Source of the DNA: Candidatus Aegiribacteria sp.
GTDB taxonomy: Bacteria > Fermentibacterota > Fermentibacteria > Fermentibacterales > JCC-6
Length of the DNA: 49,889 nucleotides
NCBI GenBank assembly: GCA_021108435.1
Contig: JAIOQY010000134.1
Coordinates: forward strand, 1 to 49,889
Direction: 5' to 3'
Both the position numbers and the translations under genes were made by a program. This document shows, in pieces, positions 7,706 to 15,806 of this stretch. The notes beneath the pieces are model-generated. The model ran no database searches, had not been told where the DNA came from, and worked only from the letters and a program-made list of their open reading frames with translations. Each line of letters begins with the position of its first letter. The stretch's first letter is position 1.

Positions 7706-8815
7706 ATGAAACGTGCGATTGCTTCGTTATCCAGTTTCTGTTTCCTTGTGCTTTCCATACTGCTGGCTCCTCTCGCGAGTTCTGAAGCTCAGTCCGTTCT
7801 CCTCGCCGAGAACGTATCTGAATTTACTGTACTCAATAACACAGAAGTACTCTACTGCGATAGCGATGCCAATTTCTTCATCGTAAATACTCAGTCTCCG
7901 GACGAAGCAAGACCCTGGGATCCCGGCTGGGATCCCACATTGAGAGGGTGGGAAGAAGCAACAACACTGGTGCATCTGTGCGCCAGTCCGGATGGACAGT
8001 GGGTTTGCTTTGCCCGGTTCGTCGCGATCCCGGATGATATGCTGCTGCAGGCTGATGAATCTGTTCCATGGCCACTGGCTGTTGTAGTTGCCCCTGTATA
8101 TGGAACAACCGCCTGGCTTGCCGCACTTGCCTGGGAGGTTGGAGGAGGTCCGGGATTCGACTTCACCATGGATTCGATGAACCTTTACGGACAGCCCTTC
8201 GTGTCATCGGAGACCTGTCTGGAGGATTTTCTGGCCTATTTCCGTAGAGATCCTGACCGGGAGCGCGTTGAGGCTTTCTCTATCATTAACCTCCAGAGTG
8301 GTGAAAGGACCGGAAGCGGTCTCTGTTTCAACGATGGATACGTCGCCTGCCCCTATTCGGACCTTGTAGCGGCAGATGACATGTGCATCGGTGTAATAGC
8401 GGACATGTCCACGGAAGAGATTGTATTCGGTGACCCGGTGGATTACTATTATGGCTTCGAAGTAGAGAAGTGGGTTCTGGAAGATGCCATTCTGGTGCGG
8501 AAGGATGGAGAACAGTGCCTGCTTTACGCTGATGGAACTGTTGTTGAGAATCCTGGAGAGAACGACATTAGCGTATACTGCTGGATGCCAGGGGGGGAGT
8601 ATGTATTCTCGACGGATGGTGGAAGAACAGTGTTGTACGGCAACATCGACTGGGATAGCTTTTCATTCAGTGAAGCCCTTATCATGTCGGAGCTTCGTTT
8701 CAGGCTTTCGATATGGGATAAAACACTACCCATGACAGACGGCAGCGGAATAGTTTTTTACAGTTACGAGCTGGAAGGACTTGTTTTTTATCCCGTACCC
8801 GTGAGTGGGGATTAG
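7706..8815 (+). CDS. Secreted protein of unknown function (TolB/WD40-like segments)
   Basis: A 369-residue protein with a clear signal peptide (about 1-28, ending ASSEA). The mature part contains short blades resembling WD40/TolB-like propeller strands, for example TLVHLCASPDGQWVCFARF, YCWMPGGEYVFSTDGGR and MTDGSGIVFYSYE. A hydrophobic stretch around 129-150 (AVVVAPVYGTTAWLAALAW) could be a membrane-associated loop. No catalytic motif is seen. It starts at ATG 7706 and stands alone between small intergenic regions. The family is not recognised. Confidence 0.72.
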   Translation: MKRAIASLSSFCFLVLSILLAPLASSEAQSVLLAENVSEFTVLNNTEVLYCDSDANFFIVNTQSPDEARPWDPGWDPTLRGWEEATTLVHLCASPDGQWVCFARFVAIPDDMLLQADESVPWPLAVVVAPVYGTTAWLAALAWEVGGGPGFDFTMDSMNLYGQPFVSSETCLEDFLAYFRRDPDRERVEAFSIINLQSGERTGSGLCFNDGYVACPYSDLVAADDMCIGVIADMSTEEIVFGDPVDYYYGFEVEKWVLEDAILVRKDGEQCLLYADGTVVENPGENDISVYCWMPGGEYVFSTDGGRTVLYGNIDWDSFSFSEALIMSELRFRLSIWDKTLPMTDGSGIVFYSYELEGLVFYPVPVSGD

Positions 8816-8930
8816 GAGAACAGTTCAGCGACCTGAGTCGAAATGCAAGTTGAGCTTACCGGAGCTGATTCGAGTAAACTAATAATGCGAGCAGCTGTTA
8901 TCCTGTTGGGCGCATAACACAAAGACCGCG

Positions 8931-9710
8931 TCAGTCGAGTATGGTGATATCTCCTGAAATGGTGCTGATCTCAATCGATAAATCTCCATCGCCGAATTCC
9001 GCTGAGCAGCCGACGATATTCTCAGTAATGAGAGCGTTGAATGATTCATCAATACTTATTTCACCTGAGATCGTCTCAATTTCAACTAAAGCGTCAATAC
9101 CCAGGTATAGAGTAATGTTTCCGTTAACGGTTTCAAGTTCAAGATCGTCTTCAAGCGAATTGATGACACACTCGATATTACCGTTCACAAGCTCAGCTAT
9201 TCTGACTCCCGGAGAATCACTGACCTCTATATTTCCGTTAACAGAGCAGACTTCAAGCTCACCGCTGAAGTTTTCAGCATCGATATTACCGTTTACAACC
9301 TCAAGAATAGCTTCGCCTTTTCCACCATCTATGGATACGTTACCGTTAACTGAGGTGAGTTCAATCGTAAGATCGATGTTTTCGGGTATTCTAACTTCGA
9401 AATCCACGCTGCAGTTCGAACATTCACAGTCATCATCGTAATCAACTTCGCAGATAATGCCATTGGACATATTGCTTTCAACGGTAATGAAGCTCAATTC
9501 TTCTTCATTGCTGCATGTAATTGTATAGACAACCTCTACCTGATTAGAATCCCACTCCTCAACATCGATGCTGCCATTAATGGTGAAGATCTCCATCGGG
9601 TTTCCGGATGAGGCTTCTACAGTGATATTTTCCACTGTTGTAACTTGTCCGGCAGTGACTCCGGTAACAAGAACCATGCAGACACTTAGAGATGACAGGA
9701 TATATTTCAT
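8931..9710 (-). CDS. DUF4097-type secreted beta-helix/adhesin-like protein
   Basis: A 259-residue protein with a signal peptide (about 1-21). It then shows regularly spaced repeats of the form VNGN/INGS/ISGE (for example TSVNGNVSID, VVNGNIDAE, CSVNGNIEV, ETVNGNITL, ISTISGDITI) about every 18-22 residues. This is the DUF4097 parallel-strand fold, found in envelope proteins of unknown function and often called putative adhesins. The protein is very acidic. A four-cysteine insert (CEVDYDDDCECSNC) sits near residue 85 and could be metal-binding or disulfide-bonded. Its promoter overlaps a perfect palindrome (9771-9788), so expression is probably controlled by a dimeric repressor or activator. Confidence 0.85.
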   Translation of the reverse strand: MKYILSSLSVCMVLVTGVTAGQVTTVENITVEASSGNPMEIFTINGSIDVEEWDSNQVEVVYTITCSNEEELSFITVESNMSNGIICEVDYDDDCECSNCSVDFEVRIPENIDLTIELTSVNGNVSIDGGKGEAILEVVNGNIDAENFSGELEVCSVNGNIEVSDSPGVRIAELVNGNIECVINSLEDDLELETVNGNITLYLGIDALVEIETISGEISIDESFNALITENIVGCSAEFGDGDLSIEISTISGDITILD

Positions 9711-9748
9711 GACTGGCTCCTTTCAAAGAAATAGCTCTACTGAAACAA

Positions 9749-9776
9749 GATATAAGAATGAATTTCAATATGTCAA
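9749..9776 (-). promoter_or_regulatory. Promoter of the DUF4097 gene
   Basis: On the minus strand a perfect -35 TTGACA (9771-9776) is followed, 16 bases later, by -10 TATATC (9749-9754). Transcription would start near 9742, about 30 bases ahead of the ATG at 9710. The ribosome-binding site AAAGGAG is well placed. Confidence 0.55.
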
Positions 9777-9788
9777 ATGTATTTGACA
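9771..9788. promoter_or_regulatory. Perfect 18-base palindrome, probable operator
   Basis: TGTCAAAT, a two-base GT spacer and ATTTGACA form a perfect 8+8 inverted repeat. It covers the -35 box of the DUF4097 promoter, a position typical of repressor operators. The cognate regulator is unknown and is not adjacent. Confidence 0.6.
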
Positions 9789-9889
9789 ATGGTTGAAATG
9801 CTGGTATGTTAAAAAGTTATTAAAAAATTCCATTTGCTCTTGATCTCCGGAATGGTAATTGCCGCTGGAACTGAATTGATTAGATATTC

Positions 9890-9895
9890 TATAAT
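9890..9895 (+). promoter_or_regulatory. -10 box for the lipoprotein gene at 9929
   Basis: A perfect TATAAT lies 34 bases ahead of the ATG. The -35 region is poor: the best fit is TGGAAC at 9866-9871 with an 18-base spacer. Confidence 0.4.
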
Positions 9896-9928
9896 CAGTT
9901 GTATTTGAAATTACCCGGAAGGAAGAAT

Positions 9929-10576
9929 ATGACGAAGAAAGTTCTGTTTCCGATTGTTGCTTTAAGTGTTTTCACATTTTCTCTTTTAATGGCTTGCAGT
10001 CCTACAGATCCTTTCACGCTGCTTCGGTGTCAGTTCAGGATTGAAAACACCGAGGATTTCGTTATGACCGGGATTCAGCTTGACAGCCTTGAGAATCTTT
10101 CCCCTTCACAGATTGTTTCGGTGCTTTCAACATGGGCATCGGGAAGCTGCCCGGTGGATTTCACATTGAATGTGGGAATTTTCAATCCCAATGATGGTTC
10201 GACCGGACCGGACATCATACCGGCAACGCTTACATCTCTCGTGTGGGATCTATACCTTGATGGTGATTCCGGAGAATCATTTGACACTACATGGGTTGCA
10301 TCCGGTGTCATGGATCAAGCACTTGAAGTTCCCGGGTCGGGCGAGACTGTGATCCTGCCGCTGGATATCAGCATTGACGCGTTTGTAGTCATGGGCGAGA
10401 TGGGGCCACTTGATTTCATAGATCTGGCTCTTGCGATCGGTGGAATCGATTCGGGCATGAGAGATTCAGATCATCTGGGAAGGGTGCTAGTCCAGGCGGT
10501 ACCGACTGTAACAACGCCGTTCGGCCCGATGACGTATACCGGCTCGCTCTGTATTAATCTGGACTGGGTTGATTAG
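9929..10576 (+). CDS. Lipoprotein, LEA14/WHy-like
   Basis: A 215-residue protein with a type II signal peptide: hydrophobic stretch, then lipobox LLMAC, lipidated cysteine near residue 23. After the lipobox comes a domain of about 150 residues containing FRIENTEDFVMTGIQLDSL and FTLNVGIFNPND. This resembles LEA14/WHy-type domains, where NPN motifs are common. Function in such bacterial lipoproteins is unknown. An upstream in-frame start at 9899 would spoil the signal peptide. ATG 9929 has GGAAGGAAG just ahead and fits better. A tRNA gene follows on the same strand. Confidence 0.75.
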   Translation: MTKKVLFPIVALSVFTFSLLMACSPTDPFTLLRCQFRIENTEDFVMTGIQLDSLENLSPSQIVSVLSTWASGSCPVDFTLNVGIFNPNDGSTGPDIIPATLTSLVWDLYLDGDSGESFDTTWVASGVMDQALEVPGSGETVILPLDISIDAFVVMGEMGPLDFIDLALAIGGIDSGMRDSDHLGRVLVQAVPTVTTPFGPMTYTGSLCINLDWVD

Positions 10577-10587
10577 ATATCTTCATC

Positions 10588-10616
10588 TTGCTCTATCTGC
10601 CGTGAATTTGTATTAT
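10588..10616 (+). promoter_or_regulatory. Possible promoter for tRNA-Cys
   Basis: TTGCTC (10588-10593) and TATTAT (10611-10616) are separated by 17 bases and lie 16 bases ahead of the mature tRNA 5' end. The -10 matches five of six consensus positions. The -35 is weak. Confidence 0.35.
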
Positions 10617-10631
10617 TGATCCCCGTTAAAA

Positions 10632-10706
10632 GGCGGCGTAGCCAAGTGGAAAGGCAGTGGACTGCAAATCCACCATTCATCGGTTCAAATCCGATCGCCG
10701 CCTCCA
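10632..10706 (+). tRNA. tRNA-Cys (GCA)
   Basis: A complete cloverleaf. The acceptor stem GGCGGCG pairs with CGCCGCC, the anticodon stem GTGGA/TCCAC encloses CTGCAAA (anticodon GCA), and the T-loop has the GGTTCAAATCC pattern. The discriminator base is U, as expected for tRNA-Cys. CCA (10704-10706) is encoded in the DNA. It lies just upstream of a cysteine-rich redox cluster, which is probably coincidence. Confidence 0.95.
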
Positions 10707-10727
10707 ATTCTTGAACGGCAGGTAGAT

Positions 10728-10871
10728 ATGAATAGAATTCCTTTAGCAATCCGACTGTCTTTGCTTATGGTTGCCATACTTATGTTGGTTTCCGGCTACA
10801 TATGGGGCAATCCGACAGTTATCTGGCAGAAGGCTGCAACTATCTGCCTTGAATGCATCGGGATCGGCTGA
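10728..10871 (+). CDS. Small CD1871A-type membrane protein with a CxxC motif
   Basis: This reading frame encodes 47 residues. One membrane helix (about 8-26) is followed by a short amphipathic region and a C-terminal ATICLECIGIG. The ending CLECIGIG is the hallmark of the CD1871A family of small CxxC proteins, which I recall as neighbours of 4Fe-4S and thioredoxin-like genes. AGGT precedes the ATG. The TGA stop overlaps the ATG of the polyferredoxin gene (TGATG), implying translational coupling. The two cysteines probably sit near the membrane face and may pass electrons or hold a cofactor with the partner proteins. That role is inference. Confidence 0.8.
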   Translation: MNRIPLAIRLSLLMVAILMLVSGYIWGNPTVIWQKAATICLECIGIG

Positions 10872-11743
10872 TGGTGAGAGAGAGATTTCGCCGACTTATT
10901 CAGACTGCTTCACTGGTGTTTTCCAACCTCTATCTGCAGGGCTGGATCAGCGGAACGATATTTACCGGCAAATCGAAGATGTTCTGTGTTCCGGGTCTGC
11001 ACTGTTACTCATGTCCATCAAGTGTACTGGCTTGCCCTGTCGGATCGGTACAGAACATTCTGTCTTCGGAGGGTTTTCTGGGAGGAATTGCTGCCGGAAG
11101 ACCTGATTCTATTATCCTGCTCGGTGTAATAGGTTTCCTCCTGACATTCGGGTTCCTTGCCGGCAGGATTGCCTGTGGCTGGGTTTGTCCATTTGGATTC
11201 CTTCAGGAACTTCTTTACAAGATTCCCTCTCCTAAACTGACCATACCTTCTTCATGGAGAGACGCGAAATACGCTGTTCTTCTTATCTTCGTAGTTCTTT
11301 TCCCGCTGTTTCTCCGATCGATTCCCGGCGCGGGAGGCGATCCCTGGTTCTGCAAGGCAATCTGTCCTTCAGGAACGCTTTTTGCCGGATGGCCTCTTGT
11401 TCTGTTTGACGGGGGAAAGACGTTACAGACCGGATTTTTGTTCTCATGGAAAACCGTTATTCTTGTTTTAGTGCTTCTCTGGTCAATAACCTCGAAACGT
11501 CCTTTCTGCAGAGTACTCTGTCCGCTTGGCGCCATCTGGGGAATTACAGGGAAAGCTTCCGTTTTCAGGATGAGGGTTGATTCCTCCTGTATATCTTGTG
11601 ACAGGTGCAGAACTGTCTGTCCTGTTGATATCGCGATCTACAAAGAACCGAATTCCGCTGAATGTATCAGATGCGGGAAGTGTATCACTGTCTGTCCGGT
11701 CAATGCTGTCCATCATGATATTCGAAAACCGGAGAAAAACTGA
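10871..11743 (+). CDS. Membrane-bound polyferredoxin (NapH/NosR-like 4Fe-4S protein)
   Basis: A 290-residue protein with about four membrane helices. Cysteine clusters seen include CYSCPSSVLACPVG, CGWVCPFGFLQE, CKAICPSG and CRVLCPLGAIWG, all typical of the NapH/RdxA/NosR membrane ferredoxins. A C-terminal pair of 4Fe-4S clusters follows: CISCDRCRTVCPVD and CIRCGKCITVCPVN. Such proteins carry electrons across or along the cytoplasmic membrane. The start at 10871 overlaps the stop of the small CLEC gene. A thioredoxin-like gene follows after two bases. The set looks like a membrane electron relay delivering reducing power to an extracytoplasmic thiol protein. This last step is inferred. Confidence 0.9.
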   Translation: MVRERFRRLIQTASLVFSNLYLQGWISGTIFTGKSKMFCVPGLHCYSCPSSVLACPVGSVQNILSSEGFLGGIAAGRPDSIILLGVIGFLLTFGFLAGRIACGWVCPFGFLQELLYKIPSPKLTIPSSWRDAKYAVLLIFVVLFPLFLRSIPGAGGDPWFCKAICPSGTLFAGWPLVLFDGGKTLQTGFLFSWKTVILVLVLLWSITSKRPFCRVLCPLGAIWGITGKASVFRMRVDSSCISCDRCRTVCPVDIAIYKEPNSAECIRCGKCITVCPVNAVHHDIRKPEKN

Positions 11744-11745
11744 TA

Positions 11746-12558
11746 ATGCTATACTCGAGATTAAGATCATTTCTCTGGATTCCGGTGGTTCTTGTGTTTC
11801 TGATCCCGGTGCTGAAATATGCGGGGAGTAAGAGGGCAGAAGGTGAATCCGTTACTCAGGGCCTGCTTCTGGTCGGAAGGGATGCGCTGGACAGCCTTCT
11901 TTTATCATCTGAAGGCAAACCTGTAATTGTGAATTTCTGGGCGACATGGTGTACACCCTGTGTTGGAGAGCTGCCGCATATTGATGAAGTATATCGTTCG
12001 ATGGAAGGCGAGATCGCCGCGATAGCGGTTGATATTGGTGATCCTGAACTGGAAACTCTGCTGGGGTTCCGTGAGGTGTTCAAACTTTCCATGCCGGTTG
12101 TCTGGCTGAGTGAGAATGATGCTTTCATCCTGAAACAGGAATGGAATCTTGCCGATGTGCTTCCGATAACTCTGATTTATGATGCCTTCGGAAATGAAAT
12201 CCGGAGAGCAGCGGGTATTCGAGATAGGGAGTTTTTCCGGAGTGCTGTATCCGGGGCGATTATTGAGGATACAATATTGATAGAAAATCCCCCCGATCTC
12301 GTACTTCATGTTAATGTTGTCGGATTTGCAACTGACAGTCTTACGGAAATATTGCTTCAGACAGCGATAGAACTTGCCGGTCACGAAGGTGTCGATTACT
12401 TCGACCCATCAGTTTCTTCGGATAGTATGGAGATCGAAGCTCTTTTCCTGCCGAAGACAGGGTATCCCTATGCGCAGCCATGTATAGGGGGAGCTTGCGG
12501 CCGTCCTGCCAGGACGCCTGATGAATTGCTTCAGGCGGTTGAGAACCTCTCCAATTGA
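11746..12558 (+). CDS. Membrane-anchored TlpA/ResA-like thioredoxin with a C-terminal extension
   Basis: A 270-residue protein with an N-terminal membrane anchor (about 9-26). A TlpA-type thioredoxin fold (about 38-175) carries the active site FWATWCTPC, cysteines 69 and 72. The cis-proline region LPITLIYD is present. About 95 further residues follow that ordinary TlpA proteins lack, ending with a second cysteine pair in PCIGGACGRP (Cys246 and Cys251). The protein is presumably a periplasmic thiol-disulfide oxidoreductase. The polyferredoxin and CLEC protein immediately upstream are likely partners. Its stop overlaps the TTG start of the next gene. Confidence 0.88.
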   Translation: MLYSRLRSFLWIPVVLVFLIPVLKYAGSKRAEGESVTQGLLLVGRDALDSLLLSSEGKPVIVNFWATWCTPCVGELPHIDEVYRSMEGEIAAIAVDIGDPELETLLGFREVFKLSMPVVWLSENDAFILKQEWNLADVLPITLIYDAFGNEIRRAAGIRDREFFRSAVSGAIIEDTILIENPPDLVLHVNVVGFATDSLTEILLQTAIELAGHEGVDYFDPSVSSDSMEIEALFLPKTGYPYAQPCIGGACGRPARTPDELLQAVENLSN

Positions 12559-13565
12559 GCCATCCGGCTGTATCGGTTGTACTTCCTTTTCGCAATGCGG
12601 ACAGTTTCCTGAGCGAAGCTCTTGTTTCCATTGCCGGTCAGACGTTTCAGGAATTCGAAGTAATTCTTGTTAACGACAATTCTGATGACACTTCTCCAGC
12701 CATCGCGAAGGACTGTTGCAGGCAGGATCCGAGATTCTGTCTTATCCATTCCAGCGGAAGAGGATTGGTCGACGCGCTGAATTCAGGACTGGCCCGCTCT
12801 CGTGGAGACTGGATAGCAAGAATGGATGCCGATGACATTTCCCTGCCGGAGAGGCTTGAGAAGCAGTTGAATCTCGCTCTATCGGCGGGACCTGAAACGG
12901 TGATATCCTGCCAGGTTGAGAGTTTTCCGGATGATGTTGTGACCAATGGTTACAGGATGTATGAGAGTTGGCTGAATCATTTGATCGAACCGGAGGATAT
13001 AAAGAAGAATCTGTTTGTTGAAAGCCCTGTTCCGCACCCTACAGCCTTCTTCCACAGAGAGGGCATTCTTGCCGCTGGCGGATACCTGGAGAGGGAACTT
13101 CCTGAAGATTACGAATTATGGCTGCGGTTATGGAACCGCGGTTTCAGATTCAGCCGGGTACCGGAAGTGCTTCTCCGATGGAGGGATCATCCTGACAGGT
13201 TCTCCAGAAACAGCAGCTCGTATTCAATGACATCATTTTACAGACTTAAAGCAAAATATCTTGCATATGTGCCATGCATGTCCGCAAAACGGGTTCTTAT
13301 CGCCGGGAGCGGGCAGACCGCGCGAAGGCTGGGGAAGTGCCTGCAGGATGAGGGATTCGAGATAAAAGCTTTCATAGACCCTGATACAGACAGGCAGGGG
13401 CAAACGCTGAGAAACAGGCCTGTAACCGGAACTGCCATTCTCTCGGAATTTCCGGACATTCCAGCTGTAATCGCCACCAGGATACCGGGCGCAGGAGATG
13501 CGGCTCGAGAGTTCCTGAAGGATCTTGGCAGGATTGAGTGGAAAGATTTCGTAGTCTGCTCGTAA
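12555..13565 (+). CDS. Family 2 glycosyltransferase with a C-terminal Rossmann-like domain
   Basis: A 336-residue protein. Residues 1-225 are a GT-A glycosyltransferase family 2 domain: VSVVLPFRNA at the N-terminus, VNDNSDD, the metal-binding ARMDADD near 88-94, and PEDYELWLRLW as the acceptor/catalytic region. Residues about 235-336 form a second domain beginning KRVLIAGSGQTARRLG, with FIDPD and RPVTG following. This resembles the nucleotide-binding N-terminal domain of PglD-type proteins. It probably makes a surface polysaccharide or glycoconjugate, and the sugar is unknown. The only start that fits is TTG at 12555, overlapping the upstream TGA by three bases (TTGA). Confidence 0.85.
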   Translation: MSHPAVSVVLPFRNADSFLSEALVSIAGQTFQEFEVILVNDNSDDTSPAIAKDCCRQDPRFCLIHSSGRGLVDALNSGLARSRGDWIARMDADDISLPERLEKQLNLALSAGPETVISCQVESFPDDVVTNGYRMYESWLNHLIEPEDIKKNLFVESPVPHPTAFFHREGILAAGGYLERELPEDYELWLRLWNRGFRFSRVPEVLLRWRDHPDRFSRNSSSYSMTSFYRLKAKYLAYVPCMSAKRVLIAGSGQTARRLGKCLQDEGFEIKAFIDPDTDRQGQTLRNRPVTGTAILSEFPDIPAVIATRIPGAGDAAREFLKDLGRIEWKDFVVCS

Positions 13566-13626
13566 GGTAGTGCTAAATGATGTTTTTTGGCAGAACTCCG
13601 GTTTCAATCAGTATTGAATTAATAGT

Positions 13627-13648
13627 AAATCCTTCTGAGAGAGGATTT
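13627..13648. repeat. Hairpin downstream of the glycosyltransferase
   Basis: AAATCCT (13627-13633) pairs with AGGATTT (13642-13648) around an eight-base loop. No T-run follows, so it is at best a weak terminator for the operon ending at 13565. Confidence 0.4.
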
Positions 13649-13683
13649 GATTGAATAATCACAGCGATATATTTCACATGATG

Positions 13684-13689
13684 TTGACA
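13684..13689 (+). promoter_or_regulatory. Possible -35 box upstream of the histidine kinase
   Basis: A perfect TTGACA lies about 80 bases ahead of the ATG at 13768, but no good -10 is found at 16-18 bases. The inverted pair TTCACAT/ATGTGAA flanks it and could be a regulator site. Confidence 0.3.
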
Positions 13690-13767
13690 TGAACAACGTA
13701 ATCGACAATTACATTCATATGTGAATCTGTGTATTGAATCAGTTCACTCAGGCAGTTTGGATAAGTC

Positions 13768-15804
13768 ATGAAGATGCAGAACAACAGCAGTAAAGAATAT
13801 TTACTGGATAATCTGTGTCATGATAAAAGCACTTCATATAAGATCATAATTTCAATTACTTTCGGGCTGCTGGGATTCGCTCTTAACTTTTTCCCGGTTG
13901 ATTTCATTTTCTACGGCTCCTATCGCATGAGTTTCCTTTTTGGTCTCGTTTTCCCAATGCTGATAACACTGGCCTGGGGATGGAAGTACGGTCTTCTGTC
14001 CGCGCTTTGCGGCGGCTGTCAGACGATGTGGATACTATGGCTTCCGGGGAGCGGTTACGGACCGCTTGTTTCAGTTCCACCCTTTACTCTCTGGATTGTA
14101 TGGCTTGGGTGGTTTTCGAGCAGAGGGCGGAACGTATACCTGGGTGAAGTTATCTTTCGAGTATTTAACACACTGTTGTTGTATACTGTATTCAGGTGGG
14201 TTTTCACTTTTAATTCACCGCCCGCCAATCTGGAAATGCCTATTGCCGTTGTGAACTCAATTGTTTTCAAGGAAATAGTGAATGGATTCCTCATTCTTTC
14301 TCTGGCACGGGGATTTCTTTATTCAAAAACGGTAAGGGAATTCTTCGGACTGCAGGATACACGAACCGATCCGAGGGTGTACTATGTGTTTCTGAATATT
14401 CTCATTCTGGCGGTAATGCTGACACTCATTCTGCTTGGTGAGAGATTTCTGTGGAGCAGCTGGTCAGCCGAGTTTAGAAACATGGCACGCTTTATTTGCT
14501 CTCTTCTGCTGCTTGTCGCGGGAGCTTTCTGCCTGTACGGCGCTGCCGGTGAGTTCGTCAGAAGGAAGATCGAAGGGGTATTAGAACGCGAGCGCAATCA
14601 GCTGGAGGAAATAGTCAGGGAGCGAACGAGTGAACTTCGGGAGAACCAGACAAGGCTTGCTCAAATCGTGCAGGGATCTTCCATGCCGATAATCGTCATA
14701 GACAGAGATCATATCGTAACACACTGGAACAGAGCCTGCGAAAGATTGACGGGAATTCCCGCAAATGAAATAGTGGGAACGGGAAAACATTGGTCCGCCT
14801 TTTATCCGGAAGAGAGGCCAATTCTGGCGGATATAGTGATTGGAGATTCGCCTGAACTTGAAATTTCAAAGTATTACGGTGACAGCTGCTGGAAATCAGT
14901 CCTTATTGACGGCGCGTATGACGCCGAGAGCTTTTTTCATGATCTGGGCGAGAATGGCAAATGGCTGCATTTCAGCGCGGCGGTGCTTCGCGATTCGCAG
15001 GGGAATATCACCGGAGCAATTGAAACGTTCCAGGATGTCACAGGGAGAAAACAGGCAGAGGAAGAACTGAGGAAAGCGCACGATGAACTTGAGATTCGTG
15101 TAGAGGAAAGAACAGCGGACCTAAATGCCAGCAACAGTGATCTGGAAGCGTTCTCATATTCAGTTTCACATGATCTCAGAGCGCCGCTCAGATCAATTGA
15201 CGGCTTTTCAAAGCTTCTTCTAGAAGAGCACATTCAGGATTTGAATGAACAGGGAATTCATTACCTGGAGAGGGTGCGGGCCGGAGCCCAGAATATGGGT
15301 GCTCTCATTGATGATATGCTGACTCTTTCCCGGCTGGGACGCGAACCGCTTTCAACAGAAACAGTCGGGATGACGACCATTGCGGAAGAAGCTCTTGAAC
15401 TGCTGAGAGATGAATGGAAAGACCGAAAAGTGGATTTCACCTTTCATGATTGTCCGAATATTAATGTCGACCCTGATCTTATGCGTATCGTCCTTGTGAA
15501 TCTCCTGTCCAACGCGCTGAAGTTTTCCAGAAACACTGATTCTGCTATAATAGAATTAGGTCACAGGATTATGGATAATCAAACGGTATTTTTCCTGAGT
15601 GATAACGGCATTGGTTTTAACATGAAATATGCGGACAGGATTTTCGCTCCATTTCAGAGGCTGCACAGGTCTGAGGAGTACGAGGGTTCTGGAATAGGTC
15701 TTTCGAGCGTTAAGAGGATAATCGACAGCCATGGCGGTCGAATATGGATTGAATCAGGTTCCGATTCGGGAACAACAGTCTTTTTTACTATACCAGGGAG
15801 TTAA
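13768..15804 (+). CDS. Membrane histidine kinase (multi-TM, PAS, HisKA, HATPase)
   Basis: A 678-residue protein. The first 275 residues hold about seven membrane helices, a sensory region of unidentified type. A coiled coil, a PAS domain (about 295-440) and the kinase core follow. The H-box is FSYSVSHDLRAPLRS (His near 467). The ATPase shows LVNLLSNALKFS, DNGIGF and GSGIGLSSV. The H-box is of the phytochrome-like type that usually pairs with Rcp1-like response regulators, and exactly such a gene follows two bases downstream. Autophosphorylation and transfer to that regulator are therefore the likely function. The signal is unknown. Confidence 0.93.
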   Translation: MKMQNNSSKEYLLDNLCHDKSTSYKIIISITFGLLGFALNFFPVDFIFYGSYRMSFLFGLVFPMLITLAWGWKYGLLSALCGGCQTMWILWLPGSGYGPLVSVPPFTLWIVWLGWFSSRGRNVYLGEVIFRVFNTLLLYTVFRWVFTFNSPPANLEMPIAVVNSIVFKEIVNGFLILSLARGFLYSKTVREFFGLQDTRTDPRVYYVFLNILILAVMLTLILLGERFLWSSWSAEFRNMARFICSLLLLVAGAFCLYGAAGEFVRRKIEGVLERERNQLEEIVRERTSELRENQTRLAQIVQGSSMPIIVIDRDHIVTHWNRACERLTGIPANEIVGTGKHWSAFYPEERPILADIVIGDSPELEISKYYGDSCWKSVLIDGAYDAESFFHDLGENGKWLHFSAAVLRDSQGNITGAIETFQDVTGRKQAEEELRKAHDELEIRVEERTADLNASNSDLEAFSYSVSHDLRAPLRSIDGFSKLLLEEHIQDLNEQGIHYLERVRAGAQNMGALIDDMLTLSRLGREPLSTETVGMTTIAEEALELLRDEWKDRKVDFTFHDCPNINVDPDLMRIVLVNLLSNALKFSRNTDSAIIELGHRIMDNQTVFFLSDNGIGFNMKYADRIFAPFQRLHRSEEYEGSGIGLSSVKRIIDSHGGRIWIESGSDSGTTVFFTIPGS

Positions 15805-15806
15805 AT

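Noticed and set aside
8941-9441. 166-codon plus-strand frame
   Set aside because: Antisense to the repetitive DUF4097 gene. Its Ser/Ile-rich composition mirrors the acidic repeats.
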